From the NCBI RefSeq assembly GCF_963576615.1, contig NC_088717.1, positions 35,853,802-35,917,801 on the forward strand: DNA of 64,000 nucleotides, read 5' to 3'. The notes under the pieces were generated by a model. It was not told the origin of the DNA, searched no databases, and saw only the letters and a program-made list of their open reading frames with translations. How positions within the stretch are numbered: the stretch's first letter is position 1; each line of letters starts with the position of its first letter. Both the position numbers and the translations under genes were made by a program. This stretch comes from Watersipora subatra (taxonomy: Eukaryota > Bryozoa > Gymnolaemata > Cheilostomatida > Watersiporidae). Below, one piece after another: positions 9,970 through 23,816 of the stretch.

Positions 9970-12697
9970 ACGTTTTAGTGTTTAACTTTTCCTCAATATG
10001 GAGCTTATACTCTCATCTCAGGATTTTAGCACTTATTTGGTTCTGTTTTAGTGTTTAAATCCTTCTCTATATGGCGCTTATACTCATCAGGATCTTGGGA
10101 CATATTTGGTACTTTTCTGGTTGGCAGAGTCTTTCGCTATGTGCAGTTTATGTTTTTTAGGATTTTAGCACTTATTTGGTTCAGTTTTAGTGTTTAAATC
10201 CTTTTCCAAATGGAGATTATACTCATCAGGATCTTGGGACATATTTGGTACTTTTCTAGTTGTAAAGTCCTTGGCTATGTGCAGTTAATATTTATAAGGA
10301 TTTTAGCACTTATTTGGTTCAGTTTTAGTGTTTAAATCCTTTTCCATATGGAGATTATAATCATCAGGATCTTGGGACATATTTGGTACTTTTCTGGTTG
10401 TAAAGTCCTTGGCTATGTGCAGTTAATATTTATAAGGATTTTAGCACATATTTGGTTCAGTTGTAGTGTTTAAATCCTTTTCCATATGGAGATTATAATC
10501 ATCAGGATCTTGGGACATATTTGGTACCTTTCTGGTTGTAAAGTCCTTGGCTGTGTGCAGTTAATATTTATAAGGATTTTAGCACTTATTTGGTTCTGTT
10601 TTAGTGTTTAAATCCTTTTCCATATGGAGATTATAATCATCAGGATCTTGGGACATATTTGGTACTTTTCTGGTTGTATGGTCTTTGGCTGTGTGCAGTT
10701 AATATTTATAAGGATTTTAGCACTTATTTGGTTCAGTTGTAGTGTTTAAATCCTTTTCCATATGGAGATTATAATCATCAGGATCTTGGGACATATTTGG
10801 TACTTTTCTGGTTGTAAAGTCCTTGGCTATGTGCAATTAATATTTATAAGGATTTTAGCACTTATTTGGTTCAGTTTTAGCGTTTAAATCCTTTTTCATA
10901 TGGAGATTATAATCATCAGGATCTTGGGACATATTTGGTACTTTTCTGGTTGTATGGTCTTTGGCTGTGTGCAGTTAATATTTATAATGATTTTAACACT
11001 TATTTGGTTCAGTTTTAGTGTTTAAATCCTTCTCTATATGGCGCTTATACTCATCAGGATCTTGGGACATATTTGGTACTTTTCTGGTTGTAAAGTCCTT
11101 GGCTATGTGCAATTAATATTTATAAGGATTTTAGCACTTATTTGGTTCAGTTTTAGTGTTTAAATCCTTTTTCATATGGAGATTATAATCATCAGGATCT
11201 TGGGACATATTTGGTACTTTTCTGGTTGTATGGTCTTTGGCTGTGTGCAGTTAATATTTATAATGATTTTAACACTTATTTGGTTCAGTTTTAGTGTTTA
11301 AATCCTTCTCTATATGGCGCTTATACTCATCAGGATCTTGGGACATATTTGGTACTTTTCTGGTTGTAAAGTCCTTTGCTATGTGCAATTAATATTTATA
11401 AGGATTTTAGCACTTATTTGGTTCAGTTTTAGTGTTTAAATCCTTCTCTATATGGCGCTTATACTCATCAGGATCTTGGGACATATTTGGTACTTTTCTG
11501 GTTGTAAAGTCCTTGGCTATGTGCAATTAATATTTATAAGGATTTTAGCACTTATTTGGTTCAGTTTTAGTGTTTAAATCCTTTTCCATATGGAGATTAT
11601 AATCATCAGGATCTTGGGACATATTTGGTACTTTTCTGGTTGTATGGTCTTTGGCTGTGTGCAGTTAATATTTATAAGGATTTTAACACTTATTTGGTTC
11701 AGTTTTAGTGTTTTAATCCTTCTCTATATGGCGCTTATACTCATCAGGATCTTGGGACATATTTGGTACTTTTCTGGTTGTAAAGACATTGGCTATGTGC
11801 AATTAATATTTATAAGGATTTTAGCACTTATTTGGTTCAGTTTTAGTGTTTAAATCCTTTTCCATATGGAGATTATAATCATCAGGATCTTGGGACATAT
11901 TTGGTACTTTTCTGGTTGTATGGTCTTTGGCTGTGTGCAGTTAATATTTATAAGGATTTTAACACTTATTTGGTTCAGTTTTAGTGTTTTAATCCTTCTC
12001 TATATGGCGCTTATACTCATCAGGATCTTGGGAAATATTTGGTACTTTTCTGGTTGTAAAGTCCTTTGCTATGTGCAATTAATATTTATAAGGATTTTAG
12101 CACTTATTTGGTTCAGTTTTAGTGTTTAAATCCTTCTCTATATGGCGCTTATACTCATCAGGATCTTGGGACATATTTGGTACTTTTCTGGTTGTAAAGT
12201 CCTTGGCTATGTGCAATTAATATTTATAAGGATTTTAGCACTTATTTGGTTCAGTTTTAGTGTTTAAATCCTTTTTCATATGGAGATTATAATCATCAGG
12301 ATCTTGGGACATATTTGGTACTTTTCTGGTTGTATGGTCTTTGGCTGTGTGCAGTTAATATTTATAATGATTTTAACACTTATTTGGTTCAGTTTTAGTG
12401 TTTAAATCCTTTTCCATATGGAGATTATAATCATCAGGATCTTGGGACATATTTGGTACTTTTCTGGTTGTAAAGACCTTGGCTATGTGCAGTTAATATT
12501 TATAAGGATTTTAGCACTTAGTTGGTTCAGTTTTAGTGTTTAAATCCTTTTCCATATGGAGATTATAATCATCAGGATCTTGGGACATATTTGGTACTTT
12601 TCTGGTTGTAAAGACATTGGCTATGTGCAGTTAATATTTATAAGGATTTTAGCACTTATTTGGTTCAGTTTTAGTGTTTAAATCCTTTTCCATATGT
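9970..12697. repeat. 138-bp satellite array, ~19.5 units, with 276-bp higher-order dimers
   Basis: The word GTGTTTAAAT recurs at 10051, 10190, 10328, 10466 and so on to 12674, giving 19 steps averaging 138 bp. Two unit types are seen: one reads TCTATATGGCGCTTATACTC, the other TCCATATGGAGATTATAATC. A second variable block alternates between AAAGTCCTTGGCTATGTGCAA and TATGGTCTTTGGCTGTGTGCAG. From about 10.8 to 12.4 kb the alternation gives a 276-bp higher-order unit whose copies are nearly identical. The array stops 49 bases before the first ATG of the Ulp1-like gene, so it lies in that gene's promoter, 5' leader or a leader intron. Open frames inside it are shadows of the period. Confidence 0.95.
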
Positions 12698-12745
12698 GAA
12701 ATCCTTTTTTATTGTTAACTGTGGCAAACTTTTTTTGACAGAAAT

Positions 12746-15700
12746 ATGGCTACTGAAAATAGGTACCGCAAGAGATTGGCTGCCTCTTCTGCATCTATTG
12801 GCACCCAGGTATGTTAACAGTATATTGACCTCACTGTTAATCTTCTTTGTTTATTACAAATAAATATGAATATAGCTGGAAGCATTGCTAGTTTGTGATG
12901 TATATTTGTAGTCACGAGGTTATTATATTAAAAGACTAATATTTTGACCAACACCCTGCTGGTCAAAATATAGGTCATTTGATATAACATTTTTCACAGT
13001 AACATAATCGAATAAATGGAAATCTTACAAGTATGTATTTCTTTTTTTTCATGGTAGAACAAGCAGTCAAAGAAAGAAAAACGGACATTGAAAGCTGTTT
13101 TAGAGCGGGTATGTATGGAAATGCAATTATCTTGACCTTCTTTCTAGGACTATGTTTCTCACAGGCCGGAACATGCCCAGTTAGGAGCATAAACCAGAAT
13201 GCTATATAGACATGTTTCCACCATTCCGGAATGGTCTCCGGAATATTCGCCCCAATTTTTTATTCTGCGTAAAAAGTGAAGATAGTTTTCGGAGGCTACG
13301 GTATGTGCATTGGAAACAGCATAGTAACGGTCTAACATTTGGTCTTAACATGGTTCAAGTGGAAAAATTGAAGTTAATAAAGTGATTAGTGTAAGTTTTT
13401 TGTAACTATGTGGTTTTCCAATGACGATTTTCACTTTGGAGCACACCACTTGCAGCAATGATCTCCTAGAAAATGTTTCATATTCATTGAAAACTGCACA
13501 GGTAATAATAATAATAGAAAAGTTCATTCTGCGCACCATTAATCATCAATCATTAATCATATTACAAAAATATGGCAAGCCACATAACGTCTTTTTGCTG
13601 TATAAAATGGCAAAATGAAATTATATATTCAGCTTTTCCATGGGCAGCAGAAGATTAGAACTGTCAGTGGTATTTCACAGTACTTTGCCCTGGTGGGCTA
13701 TTCGTTACACCATTGGTGCCATCTAATGGAAACCTATTATACATGTATTTTTGTTTCAGATTTTATAGGCCCCTATTAGGGCTGCAACAATTCACCAAAT
13801 TTGAAAATGATTCAATCTGATTCGATAAAGAGAAAATTTTATTGATTCGATTCAAAAACCAATTTGATTTTATAACAAAAATTGCATTATGTATGTCATG
13901 TGTGGCAGTTTGTTGTAGATAACATAAAATATATAGCCCATTTTTCAATAACTATACAAAAACAGTTGTGTTATTGAGGTTTGTTAATTCGATTCGGTTC
14001 TCTATTTCTAGTGGACAAATATCGAATTGAATCGTATCGAATCAGAGCTGTTTGTCAAAAAATCGTTGCAGGCCTAGCCCTTATAGGCTACGCCATTATG
14101 ATTTTAACGATAACTATGTATGATAAATTTGCTGTACAATTTAGTAACAGGTAATATTTTTCATATGCATGTAAATGTTATTGTAACTGTTCATTTCTCC
14201 CCTGTAGAGAGTTGAAAAGTAAAATACATTTCTTGATCTTATTGCTATTATAGTTTCAGGTGCTAGGGAGGAACTTGCCTTGTCTAGCTATTGTCAGAAT
14301 AGGCGGCCAAATTATGATGTCTGGTAAGAGTTTATCTATTAGATATTAGATTATCTTCTGAAGATTATTCAAGGCTATTTTCTTATTAAACTACGGTTAC
14401 TCTTTGAGAAGCAGTTTTGGTACCTCAAGCATTTTTGTTGCTTTATATCTGCCTAACCACTTAGAAAGAATACTGACACAAATACAACATTGTAGCTAAG
14501 TGGTTAGGCAGATACATAGCAACAAAAATGCTTTTCTTTTTATTTCATAAAACGTTCGCCTCTTGTTGAGTAATAATAACCTAAGTCTGCCATGCTTGCA
14601 GTCTGCCATGCTTGCTTGCTATTAGCAGCTTAAAAAATATAGTTTGTATGAAACATCATTTGGAAAAAATATTAAACCATTTTAAAATAATTGATTTATT
14701 CACAAATCAAGCTGATGGTGTTTTACGTCCAAATCAACTCACCAAATCAATCAAATCGTGATTTGATTTGAAAATAATCCAATTACATTTATTTTGGGCC
14801 AATTCTGGCAATTGGTAATGGGTTTTAGAAAGGGTCTGGCTCTCTGGCTCCGGAGAGCCAGACCCTGGCTAAATGGGTTTGCCACTGAAGTTAAAAGTTT
14901 GGCATTCAATCCTTGGTATTGTCATATTTTCTTTCTCATGGCTCTCAATTTTGTTGTGAAAAAATATCTTTTTAAATTTCGCATGATTTTCTTGTCAATT
15001 AAATTTTTCATTATCAGCAATCATTTTATTTTTTTCTAGGAATTAATCCGGAAGCCAATCATATCTAGTTTACATTGTGTTTGGCCAATTACGAGTTCTT
15101 CAAAATATCACTCTAATCTTTGTATAAGCTAACTGTTTTGTACTGTTTTACAGGCAGTGAGGAGTTTCTCACACAAAGTGATATGCTGATGCAGGTTCTG
15201 TCAAAACCTCCATCAGCATATCAGGTACATCTGTCAGAACCTGCATCAGCTGTTTTAACCTGTGGTGATGATGGAGCGGGCAGAGCCGAGCAGCATCCAC
15301 ACATATATTCTGATCATGAGATTGATGTTTTATCCCTGGACACAAAGAGGCGTTTGGTCAGCCAGGCAGTAAATCCAAGTATGGCCACATTGTTATATTT
15401 TACAATCCATTATGTCTCTTTTCTATATATTGAATATAATTATTATTTTATTTTCTAATTATTTTATAACAATGGATACATTACGATCAGTACACACACG
15501 TATATAATTATGCAAGGTGATCAATTTGTAAAGCTTCGGCCTTTCATTAAGATGGTAGTAATTTTTTTCTGTTCACTTTACAGAGAAAACTAAGAGCATC
15601 TGGGGAATGGAGGAGTGTAGGCCATTTTGGTGGCCTGCTATCATTCCCTTTGTTCAACCTAAAGAGAAGATAGGTAAACAAATTCTATTACCTGAAATAA

Positions 15701-18700
15701 TGTTTTTAGTTAAAAAGTTACTAGCCTTTTAAGATTTTCTGAAAGAATATTGTGTTTCAAACAAATACTTTTCTTATTTCTTAGCTTACAATGGTCAACA
15801 AATGATATTTTCAACAAATAATGCATTTGAATTGACATGTTTCTAGATGGTAAATATGTGCATAATGCAGAAACTCTGGCCATGGTGCTCAAAGCTTACT
15901 TCACTTACAGAAAGGTTCGTATCAAATGGATAACAAGTTTAATTAGAAGCATTTTTTTTGTATTTATACATGTATATATACTCTATGCTAATATTTTGAC
16001 TAGTGAGATACTACTAGTCATCAAGAGAATCCAAATGATGATGATGATGACTAGTACAGTTACAGTCAATAGTCGAAATATTAGTATATAATATAGGACC
16101 TTTGCAAAGGTTTTCTATGTTCCATAACGAATTACAAAATCAGCGAGTTACAAGACTTTCATATATTTAGTCTAACTAAGGTGAAATCCGACAATTTACC
16201 TCCACATGACATTTGACATTAAAGGAAACAAGTTGTATATATATAAATATATATTTGATATGTATATACTAATAATATATTTTACTTGATACTAATAAAA
16301 TATATTATTAGTACAGTATATAGCTTGCCCCAGTATTATTAATATTGTTGAGCACTCTAATTTTAGTAATACAAATCCATAGTTATTTATAGTTAATTTT
16401 ATATATCTAGATATAAGTAATTCCTAATAGGCCTACATGTGATATATAATGTTGTAGTCTGAATACAGATACATGCATGCAGGGGACAATTAATGGTATT
16501 GTTTTGTCTGTCATATTTATAGAAGTTAAAAACTCCTAAAGTTGTTTTGGATGAGCCAATTGAGGTTATTGCTGATACTGACCAGGAGGATCTAATGGTA
16601 CGACACTTTTGTAATTAATGCCATATTTTCTTGTTTTTGTTCTTTGTTGACAGGTGGTGGGCACTGTGCATTGATTTTCAGGCTTCAGACTTTGGGACAC
16701 TTGTACACTTGATGTCTTCAGCTGTATTTGATTCCTGTAACCTGTTAATTTTGATGGCGTGTGTCTAATTAGCACACTTTGGTGATAATTGGCAGCTTTA
16801 TTGGAATGTGTGTTGCAACTGAAAGTTTTGATATTTGAAACTATGTCATGCTACGTCAATCAATCCGAAATTTAGTCAAGTTTCGTTGCGATTATTTTTA
16901 TTTAACTACAAGAATTATGGAAACAGTTCTAGTTAACCAATCACCAAGAATAATACGAAAATGAAATTGGACCAAAGAGTTACGATGTTTTGTCTTATAC
17001 TCCGAATAGAATTGTATGGTAAGATGTACTACTTATGCTTTTGTCTGTTTTAAGCCCACAACATCTAGTACTAGTTATGTAAGGTATGTATGCATGCATT
17101 ACCTAAGTTGCTATTGCTTGTACTGAGTATCATTTCGGAGTTTAGAATATTTGAATGTTAACATTCTCATTATGCTACTTCATATAGTTGCTTTACATTT
17201 TTATTGATGTTTACTGTTCTTGTTACTGTCCTTGCACGACTTATGATACAATCCACTAGTTTAGTGCCATTATCCCGATGACCTCGATATCCTTTAGTGC
17301 ATGATCATAGAGATCCTTAGGTATAGCTTATCATTCTATGGTCGCATTGGACGTACACTACTTTTCTAATCCAATAATATCAGGTTTCCCAGAAGCTTCT
17401 CCATTCCTAGCAAGTCACTGGCTTTGCTGGACACTGATGAGTGGCTTGACAGTGACCTCATGGATCTGACATCAAGGTAAGACTGAATAAACAAAGCTTA
17501 TTGCTATCCTAAATTGCAACAATGACAGTCAGTATCTTATGACATTAGAGTTTCTATTTCGGTAAAATGACGAAAACTATCTTGAATGATTTACTAAATT
17601 ATTATAGAGAATGTAGGAATCTCTGTGACACATAGGTGATGTTCGCTGTTATTTGCAATCAAAGTTTTGTGTTTGTATTTACTTGTTGTATATGACTTTA
17701 CGATGACAAAATAACCTCTTTTTTCACTTTGGTAAATTATCATAAATAGCTGTGTGACTTGTGAGTATGGGTTGTAGTCTGCTGCAAGGTCAAAGGAGTT
17801 GCCAGTGGAAATTTCTATCGCCCTATATATATAACTATGAGAAGTAAGTAATCAAACCAAAGTTGACATTGTAGTAACCTTTGTGGCTATCTTATTGTAG
17901 TGGTGTGATGACGTTGTTTTCTCCTTTTGTAGTCAATGCAATTATATGGAAGGAATACAGCAGTATGGTGTATAATCATTTACCATATGTGCTACTAGAC
18001 TGGTACATCATTATTAGCCATGGGTCAGGATTTGGTCCTGTTCCTGAATTTCGGTTTTAGTCTCTCGGGTATGGGTGAGGTCGAGTATGAGGCTTTAATA
18101 GTCCTAAATACACAATAAAATAAACCTATATGTTAGTATCTTGACAATGTTTCCTCAGACGCATAGGATAGCTGTATGTTTGTGTTTGCAGCAGTGATGC
18201 AATTCCAGATCTGACCTGTGAAGGAGTAGGAGCAGTGATAATCTGCAATCCAGGGTAAAGATGAATATACTAAAAAATTTGTTTATCGTTTTTCATTAAC
18301 TAACTTCTGATCTGCAAAAATAATTTTAAATTCAGGTGCGTCCATCAGGCTTGTGCCACGTATAGTAAACTAAACAAAACTCCGCTTGGCGCAGGACTGC
18401 TAGTCTGCTAGTCCGTACCTAGACCACTGCCGCATTGTGCCAAGTGCATTCCTCTTGTAGCATTTTGGTCAGGCTTAGACACTCACACTCCAGTGTGAGC
18501 TATGCTACTGTGAGCCGTTATAGTGATTGCTTCTTGCTTATAAAAGTGAAACAGTCACTATTTAGTATTTACAGATTGACCTATTTGTTTGTTTTAAGTT
18601 ATGGCTTTAGTGTATTATTTTGCTGTAAACTAGGTAAACATGATTTAAAGCAATTACATGCTACGATTTTAGGTTTCACTGGTTTGTTGCTGTTCTCATG

Positions 18701-20181
18701 GAAGGCACAGTAGTCATTTTCGATAGCTTAAATCCTAAATGGGAGATGTCTACCAAACTAATGAGGTGAGAGTTTAAATGTTTGTTTGTGAACTGTTACT
18801 GCAGTTATTATATATTGAAGTATTTGTGTATGTCTAGTGGCTCCAAATTATGTATGGCTAGTCTTCTTTGTTTTGAAAATGCCTCAATTCGGCAGGAGCA
18901 TCTTTTTAACTTTTCTCATCTAGTCTGCCATGATTTGAGATTGGTGGCATTCCTGTCATCTATTGCCGTCTTATTCTGTCAGTGTCTTCCTCTTTCAGGC
19001 TACACTTCGCCTTTTCTCTAAACTGTATCACAACATTTTTGCCTGGGTATCCTTCTATTTTCCTCCTGCACCCTCATCTCCTCTACCGCTCTAATATTTT
19101 CTTTTTCATCTCTTCTGCGACAAGTTCATGCCATTAGTATTCGTCTCCGATCATTGAACTTTTTGCTTTCTATTTTTGGAACCGATAACTGCAATGAAAT
19201 TGAGAACTTTTTAGGATAGTATAAACACATTGTTCAAAGTGTGCCGTCTCTTTCTATTTTGTCTCTTTCTCTATTTATCAAATGTATATTTTATAATTAT
19301 TTCAGTATATACACTAAACTTGGCTATGAAGCAAGGCCTTCACTGATCAATAAGAAGGTAATAATTAGTTATTTTTATATTATACTAGCTGTATGAATAA
19401 CTCAAGTTAGCACTCTACAAATACATTTTACAAGTTGATAAATGAAAAATGCAATGTTTCTAATGCATTAATATTAACTGAGTGTTTTTTGGTTGTCTCG
19501 CTTAATGTTATCATTACTATGCTTGCCTTAATTTTCTACCGTATATCATTCACAATATACCTTTAGACAATAGAATAATATTTTGTGTCCATCCCTCAAC
19601 ATATCACTTTTTCCTATTCAATCTATCAAGTGGAAAATATTGCATTTATTACTTTCAGGTACCAACACAGCCAAACGGGTTTGACTGTGGGGTGTATGCC
19701 ATGGCATTTAGTAAATGGATCTCCCATGTAAGTAAGATGAGCCTGTCTTGACAACATGTTATGTTACCAAATCCTGTATTATGATGAACATGTTTAATCT
19801 AATTTATTTTGTAACATTTGCTGCTGCTCTTACATGTACTTCTTCCGAATATTGATTACATTATTAAGTATTATTAATATTTATGTTGCCCGCGCGACAT
19901 GGAATCCAGAGCTTTAGAGTATTATTGGTTTGAAGCGACAATTGGAGACATCCTTGTGTGGCATTTCGCGAGCCAAGAATGGTAAGCTAGATGACTTACC
20001 ACCATTAATTTAATAGTTCATTCTATTGCAGCCACAGGCACTAATTATAATGCATATGTATTTGTAGAGGGCCCCAAAAGATGTGTTATGCACAAAAGAA
20101 ATAGCTGCCAGCAGCTTAAACGTAATTTTATCCAGGAAATGCTGGCTTCATTGGCTGCAATCTCGTGCAGTTATAGAGTAG
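12746..20181 (+). CDS. Ulp1/C48-type SUMO protease-like gene, 15 exons, intact 402-codon frame
   Basis: Proposed exons: 12746-12808, 13058-13108, 13442-13501, 14260-14323, 15154-15378, 15584-15673, 15847-15914, 16523-16597, 17055-17083, 17384-17476, 18192-18254, 18673-18765, 19306-19357, 19659-19727, 20068-20181. Each intron is GT-AG, phases agree throughout, and the total of 1,209 nt is exactly 403 codons including the TAG. The C-terminal third carries the C48 cysteine-protease order: a DEWLDSDLMDL entry motif, GFHWFVAV (catalytic His), VIFDSLNP (Asp), and TQPNGFDCGVY (Gln and nucleophile Cys). Family members cleave SUMO/ubiquitin-like conjugates. Upstream, exon 6 encodes RPFWWPAIIPF, an unidentified conserved-looking segment. 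The start follows TTTTTTTGACAG, a good acceptor, so a non-coding leader exon is possible. Exon 3 is the least certain. It faces a convergent KDZ transposase gene and is probably its element partner. Confidence 0.8.
13777..14076. mobile_element. 300-bp hAT-type MITE in Ulp1-like gene intron 3
   Basis: Ends are TAGGGCTGCAAC (left) and TAGGCCTGCAAC (right, reverse complement). Flanking octamers gcccctat (13769-13776) and gcccttat (14077-14084) match at 7 of 8 bases. The interior is rich in GATTCGAT-like words near both ends, a typical subterminal repeat. Confidence 0.75.
14429..14531. mobile_element. 103-bp hairpin MITE in Ulp1-like gene intron
   Basis: An inverted repeat of about 38 bp: GCATTTTTGTTGC plus CTGCCTAACCACTTAG on the left, CTAAGTGGTTAGGCAG plus GCAACAAAAATGC on the right, with a loop of about 30 bases. 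No target duplication is obvious. Confidence 0.65.
14832..14865. repeat. Perfect 13-bp hairpin in intron
   Basis: GGGTCTGGCTCTC and GAGAGCCAGACCC flank the 8-base loop TGGCTCCG. It is much more GC-rich than the intron around it and is probably the core of a degraded foldback element. Confidence 0.6.
16267..16313. repeat. AT-rich hairpin in intron
   Basis: TACTAATAATATATTTTA and its reverse complement TAAAATATATTATTAGTA lie about 11 bases apart within AT-rich intron sequence. Confidence 0.55.
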
Positions 20182-22263
20182 GTTGGACGTGGAACTGAAC
20201 TCTGGACTGTAAACACATCTTACTCATTAGGTTGATTTTTAATATAGTTTTTATATGGTTTTATATCGTGAGATCTTTAGCTATTATACATTACATAGTA
20301 CAAGGACTATATGTACATATTTTTGGTATTAGTTTTATATTTTTAAGTGGTAAAATACTCATGCCAATTCAGTCAATTTAAAATATTTTTTTGTTAGTGC
20401 TGTCTTCTAATCGAAGATTATTCTTTGAAGGGATTAAAATCATGTTTGTAATATGATATACTAGTTTCGTAATGGTTATTCATTTCTTTCTCTAATTTTA
20501 TACATGCTGTTAACAGTTCAGTCAGTTGGCTAAATGTTCAATTTGATTAGCTGATTATAATATAACTCATTTGGGCATAAAAACATTGTGGATTTTATCA
20601 TATTTACTTACACATCGCATGTTGAAGATTAGCTTTATTAATATCAGAGCTGCATTTGACTGCAAATTTCCCGAAACAGGTACAAGTCTATAAGGAGTGT
20701 TAGTATTTTGAGAACCGAGTAGGCATACATGACTTCTTTTCAGATCAAAGCTGCCAAGAGTAGCTGTTACATTTATTGTGACAAGAAAGCAAGTGTATTA
20801 GCCCAAGCAGTTAAATACGAGAACTCATTGATTAGCCTGTTAGGCAACTGTACCAGCTTTCTCTGCTTAACAATTGCAATGCTGCTAAGAGCACGAATAG
20901 GAAGTGATAAAAAGCTGGACACGAAGCAAGGCACTGTTTTATTTAATAAATTTTTATTTCGTAAAATTAATCAGGCTTAACTGCTTACAGTACAGATTAT
21001 ATATATATTATAATATATACATGTATATATTATAACATACATGTATATATACAGATTATAATCGTCTTGATGTCAACGGAAAATAATGTGTAAGTGTTAA
21101 TGTAGATCAACATCATTATGATATATTAATTAAATACATACATGGAGAAATTTGGCCTATCGTGAAAAGCTTTGTTTCTTGGGTAAGAAACAAAGCTTCT
21201 CAGGATAAGTTAGTGAAATATTATATCCATGAGTAAAGTCGATAGGACAATATTGACTTTCTCATACCAACCATTAATACACATCAAGAAAACTTGGGGA
21301 GAGCTCAGAAGCTGATGATCCTGTATTAACTAGCTAAAGGTTCAACTGATAAATAATTCATTATTCAACACAATAACAAACTAAACAAATTATCTTATAC
21401 TTCTCTGGAATGGTAAGACCAAGAAACTAGATCATGAATTTACTTCTTTTATTAAAGTCATACAAGTAGACATGATACATAAAAACAAACTCACTGGGAA
21501 TTTTTCACTAGGCTTGTACCATCGACATACATTAGTATAAAGCACAGTGTAAATAGAACACAAAATTAAGGTTTCATTTTATGCATTTACTGCTTCCGAT
21601 GTGTATTTTTCTGCATTTAAAATGTACAGCACACTGATATGCACCGTTTAAAGGAAGACTGTTACTTGATAACAACTGGATGTTGGGTGCACGTACGGCA
21701 TAGTAGTACATGTGTATTGCTCGCAAATATCTGCTGTGTGATCATTGTGCTGTACAATTCAATCATAAAAATATATCAAAAGGAAGAGAGAATTTGATTA
21801 AATATGATTGGCCATGATTTGTCATGATTTGTAACAGAAAAGTTTAAAAAATTCTGCGAATCATATTTAACCAATTTCACAATCTCTTCTGTTAACATCA
21901 TTTTTTAACCAGATTCACGCTTTCTTCTTCAATCACAACGTTGCAGTAAATTTATTTTACCTAAGATATAACTAGCTTACTGTAGTATATATCTCCATGT
22001 AATAAATGTCTTTGCAAAAAATATTAGCATAGGTGAGGGCCAGTGAGAAATATAGAACTGAATTTGGTTAACAAATGATTTGTAAAAAGTAAAGCTTGAA
22101 ACTTTGCTTATTCTAAATGTTACATGTATATTATATTCAAATAGTGTATTTTAAGCAGCTGACTGCAGGCAGTATACATGTGCATTGTTTTTATCTTAGT
22201 ATAAGAGTGTGGAAATAGGTAGGCTATATTATAATTATATGGTAGCTCTAGCTGATACCAATG

Positions 22264-22408
22264 GCAGTATGCATGCCACACTATTATATGCAGTATGCAT
22301 GCCACACTATTGTATGCAGTATGCATACCACACTATTATATGCAGTATGCATACCACACTATTATATGCAGTATGCATGCCACACTATTATATGCAGTAT
22401 ACATGCCA
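22264..22408. repeat. 26-bp minisatellite, ~5.6 units
   Basis: The unit is GCAGTATGCATGCCACACTA plus TTATAT, with GCATGC/GCATAC variation between copies. Open frames through it in several frames are due to the repeat. Confidence 0.9.
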
Positions 22409-22630
22409 ATGGCACTCTCATGTGTATAGAAAGCAAACATGTTTAGGAGGCAAATGTGGTTACAGCTCATTATTGTACAATATCCTTTCTTTTTTATGCG
22501 AATTTTCACTTTAGCTGAGACGCTTAATAAAAAAGTCACACCCCTTGTAAATTTGTGACTCGGTAGATGCTTTATCATGATAAATCATTGAATTTGGACC
22601 AATTTATGATTAAAATGTTCAACATTTCAA

Positions 22631-22861
22631 CCCATTAGCTCCTAGAAATTTTCTTAAAGATCAAACATACCTCTGCCTTTTTATTTATAAAACATGATTC
22701 ACTGTAAGTGGGACATAAATCTAAAAATGTATCTTGTAGAATAGAGATTTGCCTACAAACTGAGCTAGCTTTCAAAATTGTAACTCAAATATTGTGAGAG
22801 CTACAAAGCTTGGAAAATTGCCTATGTCAGGGTGGCTGAGGGCGTTTTAGGAGCTATCGGG
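22631..22861. mobile_element. piggyBac-type MITE candidate (TTAA flank)
   Basis: Left end CCCATTAGCTCCTAG and right end (reverse complement) CCCGATAGCTCCTAAAA. The right flank is TTAA (22862-22865) and the left is TCAA, a one-base decay. TTAA duplications with CCC termini are typical of piggyBac-type elements. Confidence 0.55.
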
Positions 22862-23816
22862 TTAATGAAAAAGGATGTGTAAATTGCCAAATAAAATACC
22901 AATAAAATAAAGAGTTTGTTATATTAATCCGAGTAATTTGAAAGGCACTCATAGTAACAAGTTGACATGTGAAAGTGTTTGTTTTTAACACAAGTAATAA
23001 AGATTAAGCGATTATTTCAAATTAATGTTGAATTAATCGAGTTAATCTCATAACTAACTCCAAGGTTAAGTTAATGGTAAGTACTTGGCGAACCTGTCCA
23101 GAAAACAATATCATTTATTGTTTATTTGTATGATTTTAGAGTATCAGAAGTGTATAATAATATATGAATAACTGATTAGTATTATTAGCTCACCGTGAAG
23201 ATTAATCAGATTAATCTAAAAGCAAAGTGACAAACAGTACTAATTTTGTATCATATAGCTATTTATATTATAGTAGTATGATACAAATAAAAGCAGTAAA
23301 GCTGAAGTGGGATATTATAGGGTGAACACACATGAAAATGCAACATAAGCATTTGTGACTACCAATGCAAAGCAAAGCATATACTACTACATAATGAAAA
23401 GTGTATGCTTTGTTTGTGACAAAAATATGAAGACCTCATTTCCACAATTCAACAAGGGATACAAAAAGTAAGCTTAAAGATATGGGAAAAAAATGGAAGT
23501 AGGTTTGATTCCACTACTTCCGCCATAAATATGAATTTACAAAAAAATTGACAGACGCTCCATATAAAAGCTTAATACTACATGTACAACACTTAAGCTT
23601 TCATCAACAGCAATACATAAAATATATGTAGGTATCTCAATAAACCATATCATTAAAAATTATCTACCAACAGTCAGTCACCTCTCCGCAACTCCTTCCC
23701 ACCATGAAAGTAGCTGGGTAATTTTTTATTTGATACTATTCTTTGAACAGACTGCAGAAAGTTTCTCATAAGCATTGCAACAGTCATTGGTTTCACACCA
23801 CCAGAATCTGGAGTTA

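Larger units (their letters stand above)
20182..23816. other. 3.6-kb spacer between convergent Ulp1-like and KDZ genes
   Basis: This spacer separates the two stop codons and should hold both 3' ends. No further gene was recognised. It contains an AT run (about 21000-21060), a 14-bp perfect hairpin AAGCTTTGTTTCTT / AAGAAACAAAGCTT (about 21168-21199), a 26-bp minisatellite and a TTAA-type MITE. An 83-codon plus-strand frame at 20729-20980 has no motif. Confidence 0.55.

Noticed and set aside
11590..12129. Two near-identical 87-aa open frames
   Set aside because: They are 276 bp apart inside the satellite and arise from its dimeric period; no protein family resemblance.
14832..14865. tRNA-like or structural RNA at the GC-rich hairpin
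   Set aside because: Only a single perfect stem with an 8-base loop; no cloverleaf, A box or B box.
22209..22446. Repetitive 101-aa and 61-aa frames
   Set aside because: Products of the 26-bp minisatellite read in different frames.
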